64,000 nucleotides of DNA from Membranipora membranacea (lineage: Eukaryota > Bryozoa > Gymnolaemata > Cheilostomatida > Membraniporidae). The stretch lies in the NCBI GenBank assembly GCA_914767715.1, contig OU612073.1, forward strand, positions 4,154,001 through 4,218,000, given 5' to 3'. Below the pieces are notes generated by a model. That model was given only the letters and a program-made list of their open reading frames with translations, searched no databases and was not told the DNA's origin. The translations under genes and the position numbers were made by a program. Positions 58,101 to 64,000 of the stretch are shown piece after piece. Position 1 is the stretch's first letter. Each line of letters opens with the position of its first letter.

Positions 58101-61100
58101 GAAATCGCCTGTTGGTGTTCAGGTTCTACATTTTTTCATTTACTGAATTTTAGTCGTTTAAAATACCGATAGACACAGCAACCTTTGACTTCAACGAAAT
58201 AGCTGGAGATCCACAGCAGGTGAGTCAGATGATTACATCAGTGACCGGGTGTGTCGGTGAGGATGAGGCCTCAGATGAATTATCACAAGAGGAGATCGAT
58301 GCTATGTCTGAGGAGGAGAGAGAAGTAAGTAAATACCCTATTGGTTAACACAATATCAATAGAATGGCTCTAAGCTTAGAGGGTGGAAGGTTGAACTCAT
58401 AAACTTCCTGCTGACAAAATACCAATGAGGATGCGAGATTATGATCATGTGATCCTACCCAAATAAATGATCTCTGGGAAAATAACGTGTTTCAATGCTC
58501 TATTCATATGATGTTTCCCTCCTAAATCTTTGGCTGCTTCTTCTACCAGCTACCTAAACTTTTACATAAATTTTTCACAGCCAAGAAATTTCAAGGATGG
58601 ATGTGCATCAATTACTGAGATCTACAGGTCACATGACTTGATATAGTACATATAAGCCGCTTTTCTTTGTACAAATAAATATCAAGTCCGACCGACCCGC
58701 ATTCTGATGGACTTGTGTCAATGATACATGTTTTGTGTATTTGTTGCTGGTACTGGCACTGGCAATAAATTATGTTGCCATATTTATACGTACATCGATA
58801 TTTTTACATGGTATTGTAACTAAATACTGGTCTTGTGTCTCAATATTTTGGAAGATGTAATACAGTTGGCAGAAGGTTGGTAGAATCCAATATTGGTGAG
58901 AAGAGACATCTTTTACATAGCTTGTGTGATTTTTTCAGGAATACCTTGCTCAACAAGAGGAGAAAAGGCTCGAAAAGGAAGCTGAAGCAGCTGCCTTCAA
59001 GGAACAGCTCACTGATATTATCAAGAAAATTGTTCAAACAACAGCTGATGATGTTAACGCTGTCATGGGATCCAGTGCTGCGCTTAGTAAGAACCCAAGA
59101 CAGGTAATTGTATTCTGCAACCCCAAAGTTAGTTCACCCAAAGTCACCTCAATCAGTCATCTAGATCATCTTTGTGAAGAGCTCAGCGCTCCATGCCTTA
59201 CCTAAACATTTAAATCTACTAAAAGTACAGGAGGGGTGTCGTATAATACTGAGGTCTGTGGTATAATACTTGAGGTCTGTAGTATAATACTTGAGGGGTG
59301 GGGTATAATACTTGAGGGGAGTGGTATAATACTTGAGGGGTGTGGTATAATACTTGTGGGATGTGGTATAATATTTAAGGGGTATGGTTTAATACTTGAG
59401 GGGTTGGTATAATAATTTAGGGGTTGGTATAATACTTTAGGGGTGTGGTATAATACTTTAGGGGTGTGGTATGGTGATGTCTGCTTTATTATCGTGAAGG
59501 GAAAAATCAATGATCCACATCTAATATCTGTACAATTATCCTAACAAAAAGAATAGTTATTTTGTTTTCTTCTTATCAGACCACTCCGGCAGGTGCAGCT
59601 AATATAAATCAGGCTTTAGCAGCATCAAGCCAGGTTCTGAACTCAACAGGAGCTGCAATGAATGTCGGAAAGACTGTAGAGACAGCTCAGGGTATGATCA
59701 ACACATGTGCCAATCTGCAGACTGTGGCCGGGCAGTTTGCAGCCGATGAGGTGTGTTACTTCCTGCCTGTATGGTATTTGTTTTAATTGTTATATGAAGA
59801 TTAATGAAACTTATAATAAGTGTTGTTATATGACTTATCTAACCTGTAGGCGGTAGCTCAGTTTGTTAGAGCGCCTGCCCTCTAACGCACAAGATTGTGC
59901 AGTATACCGACTACTGGGCTCAATTGATGCCCCATTAGGTGAGCAAACTGAGAGCAACTTGGCGCCTAATATGGCGGCGCACCATTAAACCTTCATTTCT
60001 CAGTCTTTGGACGGAGACAGACTTGCGATTTTATCGATATGCGATCTGTTATCAGTGTATCTGTGTTGATGTGTTGCTCACCATTGACGTATATTCACTT
60101 TATTAGCAAGCTGATGCTGATCCGGCTGCTGCCAGGAGGAGAAAACGAGAAGCTGGTGTACAAACTGCCGATGAACTTCTCGCGAGTTCACTTGAGACGT
60201 TTGGAAAAATCTCAAGTGTTATTGGAACAAAAAAAGTGTTTGGAGAAGGTTTGCTTATAAATATGATATTTCTATCAAGCATGTTATGATTGTAATTTTA
60301 TGAGGCAGATCCATTTTTTAACGTCGCATAGTAGGCACCAGCATCCACTGTGACCTTAGTCAATGTGTTCTGATACCTCACCCTGTCACCATCCGAGCAT
60401 TTTGACAACTGCACGGTTACCCTCTTTCCTACTAAATCAAAATAGTAGGTTAAATAAGGCCCATGAAAAGTAACATTTAGACAATTTCACAATAGTTGTA
60501 TGTATGAGTTGTTGTTTCCAGCCCTCGATATCTATAAGCAAACTCTAAATGCACATGTATATCCTTATATAAAAAATTTAAAAGATGAACCACATCATCG
60601 AGACTCTTGTGAGAACAAAATTATCCTTTTGTGATGAAGAGTTACCCAGCCCTTTGTAAATACATTGAAACTGAGAACGCCCTGATGATATTTATTTTAA
60701 GGTGACACTGTGGTCAACTCTGAGAAGATGGCCATGAATGTGATGAAGCAGTATGCTGATGCCTTTGCAGATAGAAAGCTTGCTTCAGGAGGGGACGGTG
60801 TGAATGGTATAGCTCTACCTCCCGGTGATGTGCTCATTGGCACAGGAAATGACAGTGCTGCTGCAGTGTCAGCCACGGTTAGCAAGCATTCCTTTTTTTT
60901 TCCATCGTATTTTATACTAGGTCTTATTTGGCCGCCCTATTTATCGGGCCCCCTTAAGCGCATGTGGCTTGTGTGCGGTAGTGACCGTATACCCTCGCCC
61001 GCCGCTGCCAGCTACTTCTTTTTCGATGAGGCAGATGGGGATCTTTATACTGCGTGCAAGCACACAGTCGACCTCCTGTATTTATGGGTCTGATCCGAAC

Positions 61101-63639
61101 AGAGCTGGCTAGGACGAATGGCTTGCCAGTGCTAAATCAGAAATGACGGACTGATGGAATCGAACCTGGATCCTAAGATCACATGTCCTTACCCCTAACT
61201 GTCAGACCACTCCTGACTCCTGTTATTGTGAACTCATTGCATCAAAACAAAGTAGATAGTCGGTAATGTTGTCAAGGGGGGCAACTTTGAATGTAAAACA
61301 TGATCCAGCAACAGATTGGATGCTTATAAACTGCTTATTCATTTTGGAAAGCCAAAAACTCCGGAACGTGTTTTCCTCAGGGAGACACACTGATGTTTGG
61401 AATCATGATTGAGAATGCATCACCTGTTGATCTCACACCTTTAGCACTTAACCATTAAATGTTGGTATTATATATTATGTATATGTATTTCATAAGGATG
61501 TATTGATTGTTTTTTCAGACAAATAACTACAACACCCTGCCTTTCACACCTCATTCTCATGATGGAGATGACAACTCTACAGACACAGGCCCCACCGGTA
61601 ACCTACTGAATATAGCCATGCTCGACGATTTAGGTAACCCTCTGAACAGCACACAGAACGAGACAGCGCCTGTCTCACATATCTTCCTCGGTAGAGAGGA
61701 AGTACCTGACCCTATCATTGTACAGAACATCGCAGTCAAACTAGATGACACTATGCTCACACATAAGGTTTGTCAATGAGGATGAGATGAAATTGTACAG
61801 CTGAGCTTAATCTGATATCTTATACTCTGTTTGTTTCAATTACAAAGAAAACCATGAAGGTCTCGTTAGTTTGAGGGTTATGTTTTCAAAAATTCTCCTA
61901 TAGATGTACAATTTTTCATTTTCCCAGATTGTTTTCAGAAGAAGCACATTTTTTGATAGAGCACAAGAAAGATGAAGGATAATATTGTGGTAATTTTGAA
62001 AATGCGCAGCTATTCTATTCTATTATATTTGCTGAATTTGACAGATCATATTGCCGAAACAGAGCTCTATTCAAGTGAAGATGAGAAGAATCTACCCTGT
62101 AGATAATATCACATCCGGGTTTAATGAGACCAACAGCACTGACAGCACAACAACTCCTGGTGCTATTGTTCTCCCAAAGACTGATAGAGAACGACGTAGC
62201 TGTAAGTTGTTATAAGCCATTCATTCTATGAAATTTCTGCTCTCTCTGTATACTATATACACTAAGATTCACGCATGAAACATAGTTCCACAGACTATAG
62301 ATAATATCCATAGTCTCTGATAGTACTATAAATACTGCTGTTTCATTGGTCGATAGGGAACTCCAATTGACAAGGCCAATTCATAATGAAGGGGACTTCC
62401 CATATGCTCAGGGAACCTCTGATACAAAATGTGACATTTGTCCTCCCATAGTGATTGTGCTATTCCATAACAATGTTGACCTCTCATAACAATAGAAATA
62501 TTTCATTGCAAACTTGACCACCCATGGTGGTTGTGACAATTTAAAGCAAAAAAGACCTCCCATGGTGATTGTGAAATATCACAGGGAAAGGAAGACAACA
62601 ATTGTGACATTCTGTATTGATATAGTGTTTTGGATATAATATGGTTCAGTGGACCTCCCATGGTGCCAGTGGCATCTCATGCCATGATTGAAATCTTTCA
62701 CAGTGACAGTGGCATCCCAGATAGATCATTTGTATTGATAATAAAACTTGGAAATTTTACTTTCACCTATCCAGTGGACCCATTCCTAACAGGAGGAAAT
62801 CAGACATACAACAGCAGTATATATGACGATTTGAGCCTAGTTTTTGTACTTTACTTCAAAAAAGATTACAAACCCACGGAGACCAGTCATGACTTTAACT
62901 GTACTCTACCGGTTATTTACTATGACCTCGACGAAAACACCACTGTAGCCCTCGGTATGTGTTACTTATAAAATCATCTAGACCGTATTGCCTTCAGTCA
63001 GGGATCAATGTTTTCAAGAGCGTATGAGAATCAATATGTCAACAATAGTAGGGCCTATGATTTTATCCGGAACTAATATATTAGCTGTCTGTGTGACGGC
63101 ATGTGTGTGCATAATGAAATATCACTATCACCGTGTGAATTATGCTGCTATTCAAGCTATTCAAATTACCTACGACCGCATTACATGATATTTTGTACTG
63201 TTAGACCTTTTTTTTTATTCTTTATTTGCATAATTTTCATTCTCAGAGAATGTTTTACAATAATTGCCCTCAAAAGAAAAAAATGCATTAATCATGTTAT
63301 TTGTGAAAAGTAATGTTTGGAAGAATGACTTTTGAATAAACTAATGGCCGTAGTGGCACACAAGGTTGAAGGTAAGCTGTTATAACAGGAGGCTATAACA
63401 GGAGGCTATATCATTGTCCATAGATTATTAGTTGTTTCACTTATATGTGTTCACCATCCTCTCTTACACACACTGTCAGGCGGAGCAGTAAGTACTGTTA
63501 ACTGTGAGGACGTCTGGGCCGAGGAGGAGAACGCTACCTGTCAGACTCATACACTAAACAGGGACGTGTATCCTCTGGATAGGGAGATATTTGAGTACGA
63601 TGACATGCAATGCTACATACCTGACACCTGGATCGATGC
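24800..63639 (+). CDS. Giant polycystin-1/REJ-like receptor, ectodomain part; continues off the right edge
   Basis: I chain 66 exons with GT-AG junctions and fully consistent phase (about 10.1 kb coding, about 3,370 residues). Order: signal peptide, C-type lectin (CTLD), WSC, CTLDs, a VWRP-type beta domain, PKD domains, EGF, Thr-rich linker, PKD domains, REJ, and the start of GAIN. WSC, CTLD, PKD and REJ in one protein is the polycystin-1 family signature; no leucine-rich repeats were seen before the lectin domain. Known relatives sense extracellular cues, are cleaved at a GPS site and carry PLAT and eleven membrane segments; those parts would lie past 64000. Many Asn-X-Ser/Thr sites fit a glycosylated ectodomain. 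Whether it is orthologous to PKD1, PKD1L1 or another paralogue cannot be told here. Exon lists are in the domain entries. Confidence 0.88.
25323..26025 (+). CDS. PKD1-like exons 3-4: C-type lectin domain 1 with EPN motif
   Basis: Exons 25323-25547 and 25861-26025. The domain begins NCPSGYRWFDYHCYKH and ends HTWCEK, with the lectin-type WGDNEPNN between. EPN is the motif that in classical C-type lectins coordinates calcium with mannose-type sugars, so sugar binding is possible; the usual WND is replaced by QYDDNPAHNRHTW, which makes it uncertain. Confidence 0.85.
26303..26849 (+). repeat. 14-bp minisatellite, about 39 copies
   Basis: Tandem GGTATACATAGATA with scattered variants (GTATACATATATAT, GGTAAACATAGATA), filling intron 4 of the PKD1-like gene. 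Because 14 is not a multiple of 3 and the unit lacks stops in several minus-strand frames, it makes three overlapping spurious ORFs of 181-213 codons rich in Tyr, Ile, Cys and Pro. Confidence 0.95.
27040..28462 (+). CDS. PKD1-like exons 5-6: WSC domain
   Basis: Exons 27040-27184 and 28299-28462. The spliced product reads EPIYLSKESDPQLTFERCAQ, with CAQQCLEQN, NIACVCMGDEPTNGTCIG and a Tyr-rich end. The spacing of Cys residues and the YLS-LTFERCAQQC start match WSC domains, putative carbohydrate-binding modules found in polycystin-1 and fungal stress sensors. Confidence 0.75.
27185..28298. other. PKD1-like intron 5; nothing recognisable
   Basis: A 1.1-kb intron without repeat structure or coding signal that I can support. 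Confidence 0.5.
28798..28998 (+). repeat. Hairpin followed by 21-bp minisatellite
   Basis: CCTAGCCTTGTCA at 28798 pairs perfectly with TGACAAGGCTAGG at 28852. It is followed at 28872-28998 by six near-identical copies of TCATACAGTATGGTGTCCCTG. The in-frame ORF (SYSMVSL repeats) is an artefact of the 21-bp unit. Confidence 0.85.
29179..29611 (+). CDS. PKD1-like exons 7-8: N-terminal half of C-type lectin domain 2
   Basis: Exons 29179-29329 and 29523-29611. The sequence CADASHTYYNGHCYLIE, then AHIVSIADAAEARFIDEVL and DFYVGIIDDRN, is the first half of a C-type lectin fold (two Cys, alpha-helical segment, FYVGI strand). It stops in phase 1 before the long-loop region. The missing half is found three exons later, in exon 12. 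Confidence 0.8.
30026..30808 (+). CDS. PKD1-like exons 9-11: complete C-type lectin domain 3, inserted as a phase-1 cassette
   Basis: Exons 30026-30123, 30331-30466 and 30623-30808. It begins VCDEGWKYYDGGCFHF, continues ATQQAYCQGLRVGADLVWF, and ends GESCVIMRSNENDYDMLDWP, CSGHNKLAVC. The cassette enters and leaves in phase 1, so it can be skipped or inserted without changing frame. It sits between the two halves of lectin domain 2. Confidence 0.85.
31045..31260 (+). CDS. PKD1-like exon 12: C-terminal half of C-type lectin domain 2
   Basis: Encodes NGGFRGYVVTDTYEPLEKNY, then HRWIPNQGQGDNPPYCAYHH and NCQDSRYAIYEY, the typical end of a lectin domain (W-x-P-N ... Cys ... Cys ... Y). It starts in phase 1 and would follow exon 8 directly as VGIIDDRNDNGGFRGYV, restoring a whole domain. 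Confidence 0.8.
31482..33727 (+). CDS. PKD1-like exons 13-18: VWRP-type beta-sandwich region
   Basis: Exons 31482-31705, 31869-32019, 32350-32513, 32789-32925, 33223-33391, 33542-33727. The product contains GETPTGTIDFTDGTT (PKD-like turn), FIQAFEWNVIQIGTFKFVVW followed by RPRCGDEEVFC, TARACVDSNG, WVTLKPEEYIKVRPGDFLGM and GHWNYEFSLNAYVTTMKLHA. The W-x-V ... G ... VWRP ... I-V-x-P-G-D-x-x-G pattern recurs, as I recall, in ectodomains of other invertebrate PKD1-like proteins, but I cannot name a family. Four extra Cys (VFCSKSMAC, DDVCK, VNCGG) suggest a disulfide-braced loop inserted after VWRP. Confidence 0.65.
32101..32135. mobile_element. 35-bp palindromic insertion
   Basis: CAGAGACTATAG at the start pairs with CTATAGTCTCTG at the end. 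It is flanked by gtacaac (left) and atacaac (right), a 6-of-7 direct repeat. A related palindrome lies at 62291-62319. The stretch just left (32028-32099) is a degenerate CAACTACTA repeat. Confidence 0.4.
34052..35912 (+). CDS. PKD1-like exons 19-21: PKD domains
   Basis: Exons 34052-34196, 35246-35439 and 35726-35912. Exon 20 is a clear PKD (Ig-like) domain: YEWNFGDQTDV, VNHSFSSSGRYNVTVRAYNE. Exon 21 holds the first half of another, with FKICIDDGNEVTYSITVGDG, ending in phase 1; its second half is exon 24. PKD domains form the extensible stalk of polycystin-1. Confidence 0.8.
34197..35245. other. PKD1-like intron 19; nothing recognisable
   Basis: A 1.05-kb intron. ORFs here are short and lack motifs. 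Confidence 0.5.
36306..36882 (+). CDS. PKD1-like exons 22-23: C-type lectin domain 4, phase-1 cassette inside a PKD domain
   Basis: Exons 36306-36515 and 36703-36882. Sequence VCHSGWNDRNTLHCYLLSPG, HDTCTSMYGRAFPAYYDSHT, GRWYDGHGPGNSN, HWVNRACTDNKHTMCMYE is a complete lectin fold with paired Cys. Both ends are phase 1. It separates the two halves of the PKD domain in exons 21 and 24. Confidence 0.82.
37384..37509 (+). CDS. PKD1-like exon 24: second half of the interrupted PKD domain
   Basis: Encodes RCETFSLDITEIGTYDIVLK and AQNNVSSVEESFVQ, the G-x-Y-x-V-x-x-x-A-x-N motif that closes a PKD domain. Joined to exon 21 it gives TVGDGSVHSGVQVYE ... IGTYDIVLKAQN, a normal PKD length. Confidence 0.78.
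37809..40754 (+). CDS. PKD1-like exons 25-29: PKD-type repeats
   Basis: Exons 37809-37957, 38296-38523, 38983-39111, 39485-39608, 40569-40754. Exon 28 has the clearest PKD end: YDYAFDHIFPVEGSYTVLVN, ISNDISHESITRDIVIENP. Exons 25-27 and 29 are beta-rich (EVRWTSGSMIDFYCYNE, YAIENLVLEASHDCAIT, ARVDFKLIFDPSHEQD) and probably form diverged PKD/Ig-like units, inferred from context. Confidence 0.7.
39702..40277. mobile_element. 558-bp MITE with 60-bp inverted ends and 9-bp direct repeat
   Basis: Element 39711-40268 in intron 28. The left end GGGTAACTGTAAATTGCTGA and the right end (reverse complement CGGTAACTGTAAATTGCTGA) match over about 60 bases, including a short internal CTGAACAG repeat. The flanks carry cttttatat at 39702-39710 and 40269-40277. 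It has no ORF. Superfamily uncertain; duplications of 8-9 bp fit hAT- or P-like elements. Confidence 0.75.
40979..42783 (+). CDS. PKD1-like exons 30-34: 12-bp microexon, calcium-binding EGF, two more microexons, mucin-like linker
   Basis: Exons 40979-40990 (12 bp, GFGA), 41408-41542 (EGF), 41868-41891 (24 bp), 42133-42165 (33 bp) and 42724-42783 (60 bp). All start and end in phase 1. The EGF exon reads DIDECADGNNGGCEQICINT, NGSYFCACDFNYHLD: the D-I-D-E-C start and C-x-N-x-x-G-S-Y/F-x-C pattern define a calcium-binding EGF. The microexons encode GTGDYYLN and GTYYSLNGTYN, similar Tyr/Gly peptides. The last exon is Thr-rich (NITTTTAAPNAGPTTTG), probably O-glycosylated. The 12-bp exon rests on splice consensus alone. 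Confidence 0.65.
41774..41829. mobile_element. 40-bp palindromic insertion with near-perfect 8-bp duplication
   Basis: Segment 41782-41821 starts CATAGACTTAATATAC, identical over 16 bases to the end of the P-like element at 47954, and ends in its approximate inverse (TATTAAGTATATG). It is flanked by ggtttaat and ggtttgat (7 of 8 identical). Confidence 0.5.
42805..43313. mobile_element. 509-bp foldback element in intron 34
   Basis: The left end AGACAGTTTTCTGAGCTC matches the reverse complement of the right end, and pairing continues inward: GTACTTTTAACCCACGCCGC against GCGGCGTGGGTTAAAAGTAC, and GAGGGTTATCTTGATAACCG against CGGTTTTCAAGATAACCCTC. It has no ORF. The target duplication was not resolved. 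Confidence 0.75.
43563..46359 (+). CDS. PKD1-like exons 35-41: beta-rich stalk with a furin-type site
   Basis: Exons 43563-43636, 43873-44004, 44212-44421, 44750-45017, 45359-45536, 45792-45931, 46174-46359. Each encodes Ig/PKD-like beta strands (FEVTLAFSNCISDDSFTFTV, TVGDTYTLNIDFQNWVSTLT). N-glycosylation sites include NLT, NST and NVT. Exon 41 carries LRSKRSVAYE, where R-S-K-R fits the furin consensus R-X-K/R-R. The domain family is inferred from position and strand pattern, not from a firm motif. Confidence 0.65.
45671..45772. repeat. Short repeats of a palindromic unit
   Basis: ATCACATACTAATGTGAT and partial or altered copies (TTACACATTAATGTGTGA) are repeated in intron 39. Each unit is itself an imperfect palindrome. 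Confidence 0.6.
46643..47858 (+). CDS. PKD1-like exons 42-44: helical segment and start of a PKD domain
   Basis: Exons 46643-46803, 47157-47375 and 47741-47858. The first two encode a mixed region (VKLNITKAEIEEIQANHVNL, ESSLNSTLASQGLNDIINWN). The junction is ambiguous: donor gtatta after TCA with acceptor ...cagtcag| (used here), or donor gtcagt with the acceptor 4 bases earlier, give the same protein except possibly at the junction. Exon 44 starts a PKD domain: HFKVDWGDNYTEV, VNHMYDRPG, completed by exon 45 across the intron that holds the transposon. Confidence 0.7.
49280..49654 (-). CDS. THAP zinc-finger ORF of the transposon
   Basis: Open frame of 124 codons, with a likely start at one of three Met codons in the first 13. 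The C2CH module is complete: Cys23 and Cys28 (NWCAVYGCGNN), FHAFP, WTPSKYAVLCSQHL (Cys72, His75), and the closing DAIPTIF that corresponds to the AVPTxF motif. THAP domains bind DNA in P-element transposases and in domesticated host proteins. Here the ORF ends 22 residues after the domain. Either it is truncated, or it is spliced (a GT follows TACGCTG near the end) to exons I cannot identify. Confidence 0.75.
   Translation of the reverse strand: MNDNYLYMLSFVMLLKKSSRNWCAVYGCGNNLAGNPNFSFHAFPRNNEERLKVWVLAVKRKNWTPSKYAVLCSQHLKRDTFRRPPGVGGRALLKKDAIPTIFQSFPHYLQTPNSEEIYAGQNTP
49838..49854 (+). repeat. Homopolymer C17
   Basis: Run of 17 C within the transposon interior, followed a few bases on by a T9-10 run. 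Confidence 0.9.
50006..50191 (-). other. 30-bp in-frame repeat inside the transposon
   Basis: Four tandem copies of a 30-bp unit (about 50066-50185) encode, on the minus strand, SSSQDDNLAA-type decapeptides after MSLQPAT. A further degenerate copy is near 50255. It could be a low-complexity segment of a transposon protein, but it lies upstream of the THAP ORF in its own direction, whereas THAP is usually N-terminal. Coding status is open. Confidence 0.4.
51282..52641 (+). CDS. PKD1-like exons 45-48: end of PKD domain, further PKD unit, start of REJ
   Basis: Exons 51282-51463, 51731-51803, 51933-52073 and 52487-52641. Exon 45 begins GTYTVKFTGFNAVSNRTQEY, the end of the PKD domain begun in exon 44. 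Exon 48 closes another (GTYRVELTGKNQVSSFSF) and enters REJ with GPCFKPLVLLDENNPCEPNC. Glycine/tyrosine PKD endings joined across introns show that the chain is correct on both sides of the transposon. Confidence 0.78.
53012..57834 (+). CDS. PKD1-like exons 49-57: REJ domain
   Basis: Exons 53012-53134, 54070-54235, 54539-54676, 55039-55218, 55440-55627, 55997-56139, 56345-56461, 57217-57412, 57637-57834. The sequence has the REJ (receptor for egg jelly) pattern: VQYNCTTTTLASHFWQI, KVLEYGRYRFSLNVTMYDEE, LNINSAPV, DPDDETDD followed by FTFKWTCRRMCE, IWYLFRVP and a late GNCTAYPLTGNATKTKFNVN with two Cys. REJ modules occur in polycystin-1 and sperm receptor proteins between the PKD stalk and the GAIN domain. 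About 480 residues here, of the expected order. Confidence 0.85.
53318..53960. mobile_element. 623-bp foldback MITE with 10-bp direct repeat
   Basis: Element about 53328-53950 in intron 49. The two arms are about 240 bp each and nearly complementary (TATGATAGGTCATAATTCAT against ATGAATTATGACCTATCATA; GGATGCATAGGCTATGAGTA against TACTCATAGCCTATGCATCC). It is flanked by gatgataaca at 53318-53327 and 53951-53960. It carries no ORF. The right half has a loop insertion near 53710-53780. Confidence 0.8.
54721..54782 (+). repeat. 7-bp tandem repeat CATTACT
   Basis: About nine copies in intron 51. Confidence 0.9.
56892..56942 (+). repeat. 11-bp tandem repeat GCAGCACCTCC
   Basis: About 4.5 copies in intron 55. 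Confidence 0.85.
58154..63639 (+). CDS. PKD1-like exons 58-66: charged helical linker and N-terminal part of GAIN
   Basis: Exons 58154-58324, 58939-59103, 59580-59750, 60107-60248, 60702-60877, 61519-61767, 62045-62201, 62721-62954, 63480-63639. Exons 58-59 are acidic and helical (DELSQEEIDAMSEEER, EEKRLEKEAEAAAFKEQL). Exons 59-62 continue with helices (TADDVNAVMGSSAALSKNPR, VNSEKMAMNVMKQYADAFAD). From exon 63 on, beta strands appear (RSFVLIIKLGNFTFTYPVDP). Helical then beta order, just after REJ, is that of a GAIN domain. Exon 61 has ARRRKREAG, a strong furin-type site, and exon 64 ends RERRS. The GPS cleavage site has not been reached. The acceptor of exon 65 is uncertain; 62721 fits phase. 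Confidence 0.75.
59228..59471 (+). repeat. About 20-bp minisatellite
   Basis: A dozen variable copies of TGTGGTATAATACTTGAGGGG in intron 59. The minus-strand ORF rich in Pro, Ser and Ile is an artefact. Confidence 0.9.
59848..59935 (+). repeat. tRNA-derived sequence (SINE head or tRNA pseudogene)
   Basis: TAGCTCAGTTTGTTAGAGC is a good Pol III A box with an intact D arm (GCTC at 59856 pairing with GAGC at 59869). Downstream GGGC-TCAATTGAT-GCCC forms a T arm, but the B box is degenerate (CTCAATTGA in place of TTCRANY) and the spacing between the arms is long. Lies in intron 60. More likely a SINE-related fragment than a functional tRNA. Confidence 0.5.
60893..61218 (-). mobile_element. tRNA-derived SINE
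   Basis: Read on the minus strand: an A-box-like GTGGTCTGACAGTTAGGG near 61210, a perfect B box GGTTCGATTCC at 61166-61156, a body of about 250 bases, and an A9 tail at 60901-60893. It lies in intron 62 just after exon 62. The long plus-strand ORF here runs from the exon into the SINE by chance. No clear target duplication. Confidence 0.7.
62291..62319. repeat. Small palindrome related to the one at 32101
   Basis: CAGACTATAG at the start pairs with CTATAGTCT-type sequence at the end; the right part TATAGTCTCTGATA-like is shared with 32121-32138 apart from one base. No convincing duplication. Confidence 0.35.
62400..62690 (+). repeat. Diverged tandem repeats with core CCTCCCATGGTG
   Basis: Five degraded copies of about 60 bp, with cores such as GACCTCCCATGGTGATTGTG, run up to the acceptor of PKD1-like exon 65. 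They make the exact exon start hard to call. Confidence 0.6.
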
Positions 63640-64000
63640 GTAAGTCTCAAACGGATCTGTCATTAATCTTATCCCCCTAATTATATAACAAAATACAAAT
63701 AGTGTGAGATTGAATATATTTTATATGTTAGAATCATAAAGATATACAGTTAAGAGTTGATTGTTAATGAAAACATAAGTTGTGTTATAAAAATATTAGG
63801 GCAGTCTGCAACAGATCTATCATTTATCTTTCTCGTCAATGATTTTGTATCTGAAGTTTGTCTCGCTGAAATCATCTCAATTCAGAAGTCTGTGGGCATT
63901 GATATGAATATGTATCAGTGTCTGTGGGTATTCTGACTTACAGTCTTACAGATGCATTATGGGGCACTCTTGAAATTTAGTCATTTCCTCTAATATGTAT
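63640..64000. other. PKD1-like intron 66 (partial)
   Basis: The sequence after the donor GC|gtaagt shows no further exon with consistent phase; the next one should lie right of the window. Confidence 0.5.

Noticed and set aside
59202-59510. 102-codon Pro/Ser/Ile-rich ORF on the minus strand
   Set aside because: Translation of the 20-bp minisatellite.
59848-59935. Functional tRNA gene
   Set aside because: The spacing between the D and T arms is too long and the B box is degenerate, so a tRNA-derived repeat is likelier.
60878-61093. Extension of the open frame of PKD1-like exon 62
   Set aside because: A donor (ACG|gttagc) ends the exon and the remaining frame runs into a SINE on the opposite strand.

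Overview
The window is nuclear DNA of an animal. Genes are split by short GT-AG introns, the DNA is AT-rich, and the four recognisable genes (SPEN, ANKRD42, ACOT8 and a polycystin-1/REJ-like gene) belong to families known from metazoans. Compact introns, a nested ankyrin-repeat gene and the receptor's domain mix suggest an early-branching animal, perhaps a sponge; the phylum is an inference. Nothing here is prokaryotic: no operons, ribosome binding sites or CRISPR.

Layout. (1) 1-10291, minus strand: the 5' part of a SPEN (split ends) gene. Five coding exons encode RRM1, an Arg/Ser-rich linker and the start of RRM2; the gene runs off the left edge. Its second intron holds a dense cluster of TAATCC motifs. 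(2) 10292-11981: the gap between the divergent SPEN and ANKRD42 genes, with a 450-bp near-perfect palindrome directly upstream of ANKRD42. (3) 11982-20137, plus strand: an ANKRD42 orthologue of 11 recognised exons. One intron carries a small ankyrin-repeat gene on the opposite strand (16630-17106). (4) 21558-23259, plus: an ACOT8-type peroxisomal acyl-CoA thioesterase of three exons ending in Ser-Lys-Met. (5) 24800 to the right edge, plus: a giant polycystin-1-like gene. I chain 66 exons with consistent splice phase, about 10.1 kb of coding sequence (about 3,370 residues), all of it ectodomain: signal peptide, C-type lectin, WSC, further lectin domains, a VWRP-type beta domain, PKD domains, EGF, mucin-like linker, more PKD domains, REJ and the start of GAIN. 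GPS, membrane and channel parts lie beyond the window.

The receptor gene's introns collect mobile DNA: a 3.2-kb P-superfamily element with a THAP-domain ORF, long inverted repeats and a perfect 8-bp target duplication; three MITE-like foldback elements; two tRNA-derived sequences, at least one of them a SINE; several minisatellites; and very small palindromic insertions that share the P-like element's end.

The genes do not form a pathway. SPEN is a nuclear RNA-binding corepressor, ANKRD42 an intracellular ankyrin scaffold, ACOT8 a peroxisomal lipid enzyme and the PKD1-like protein a cell-surface receptor. The most notable structural observations are two places where a phase-1 exon cassette encoding a complete lectin domain sits inside another domain.
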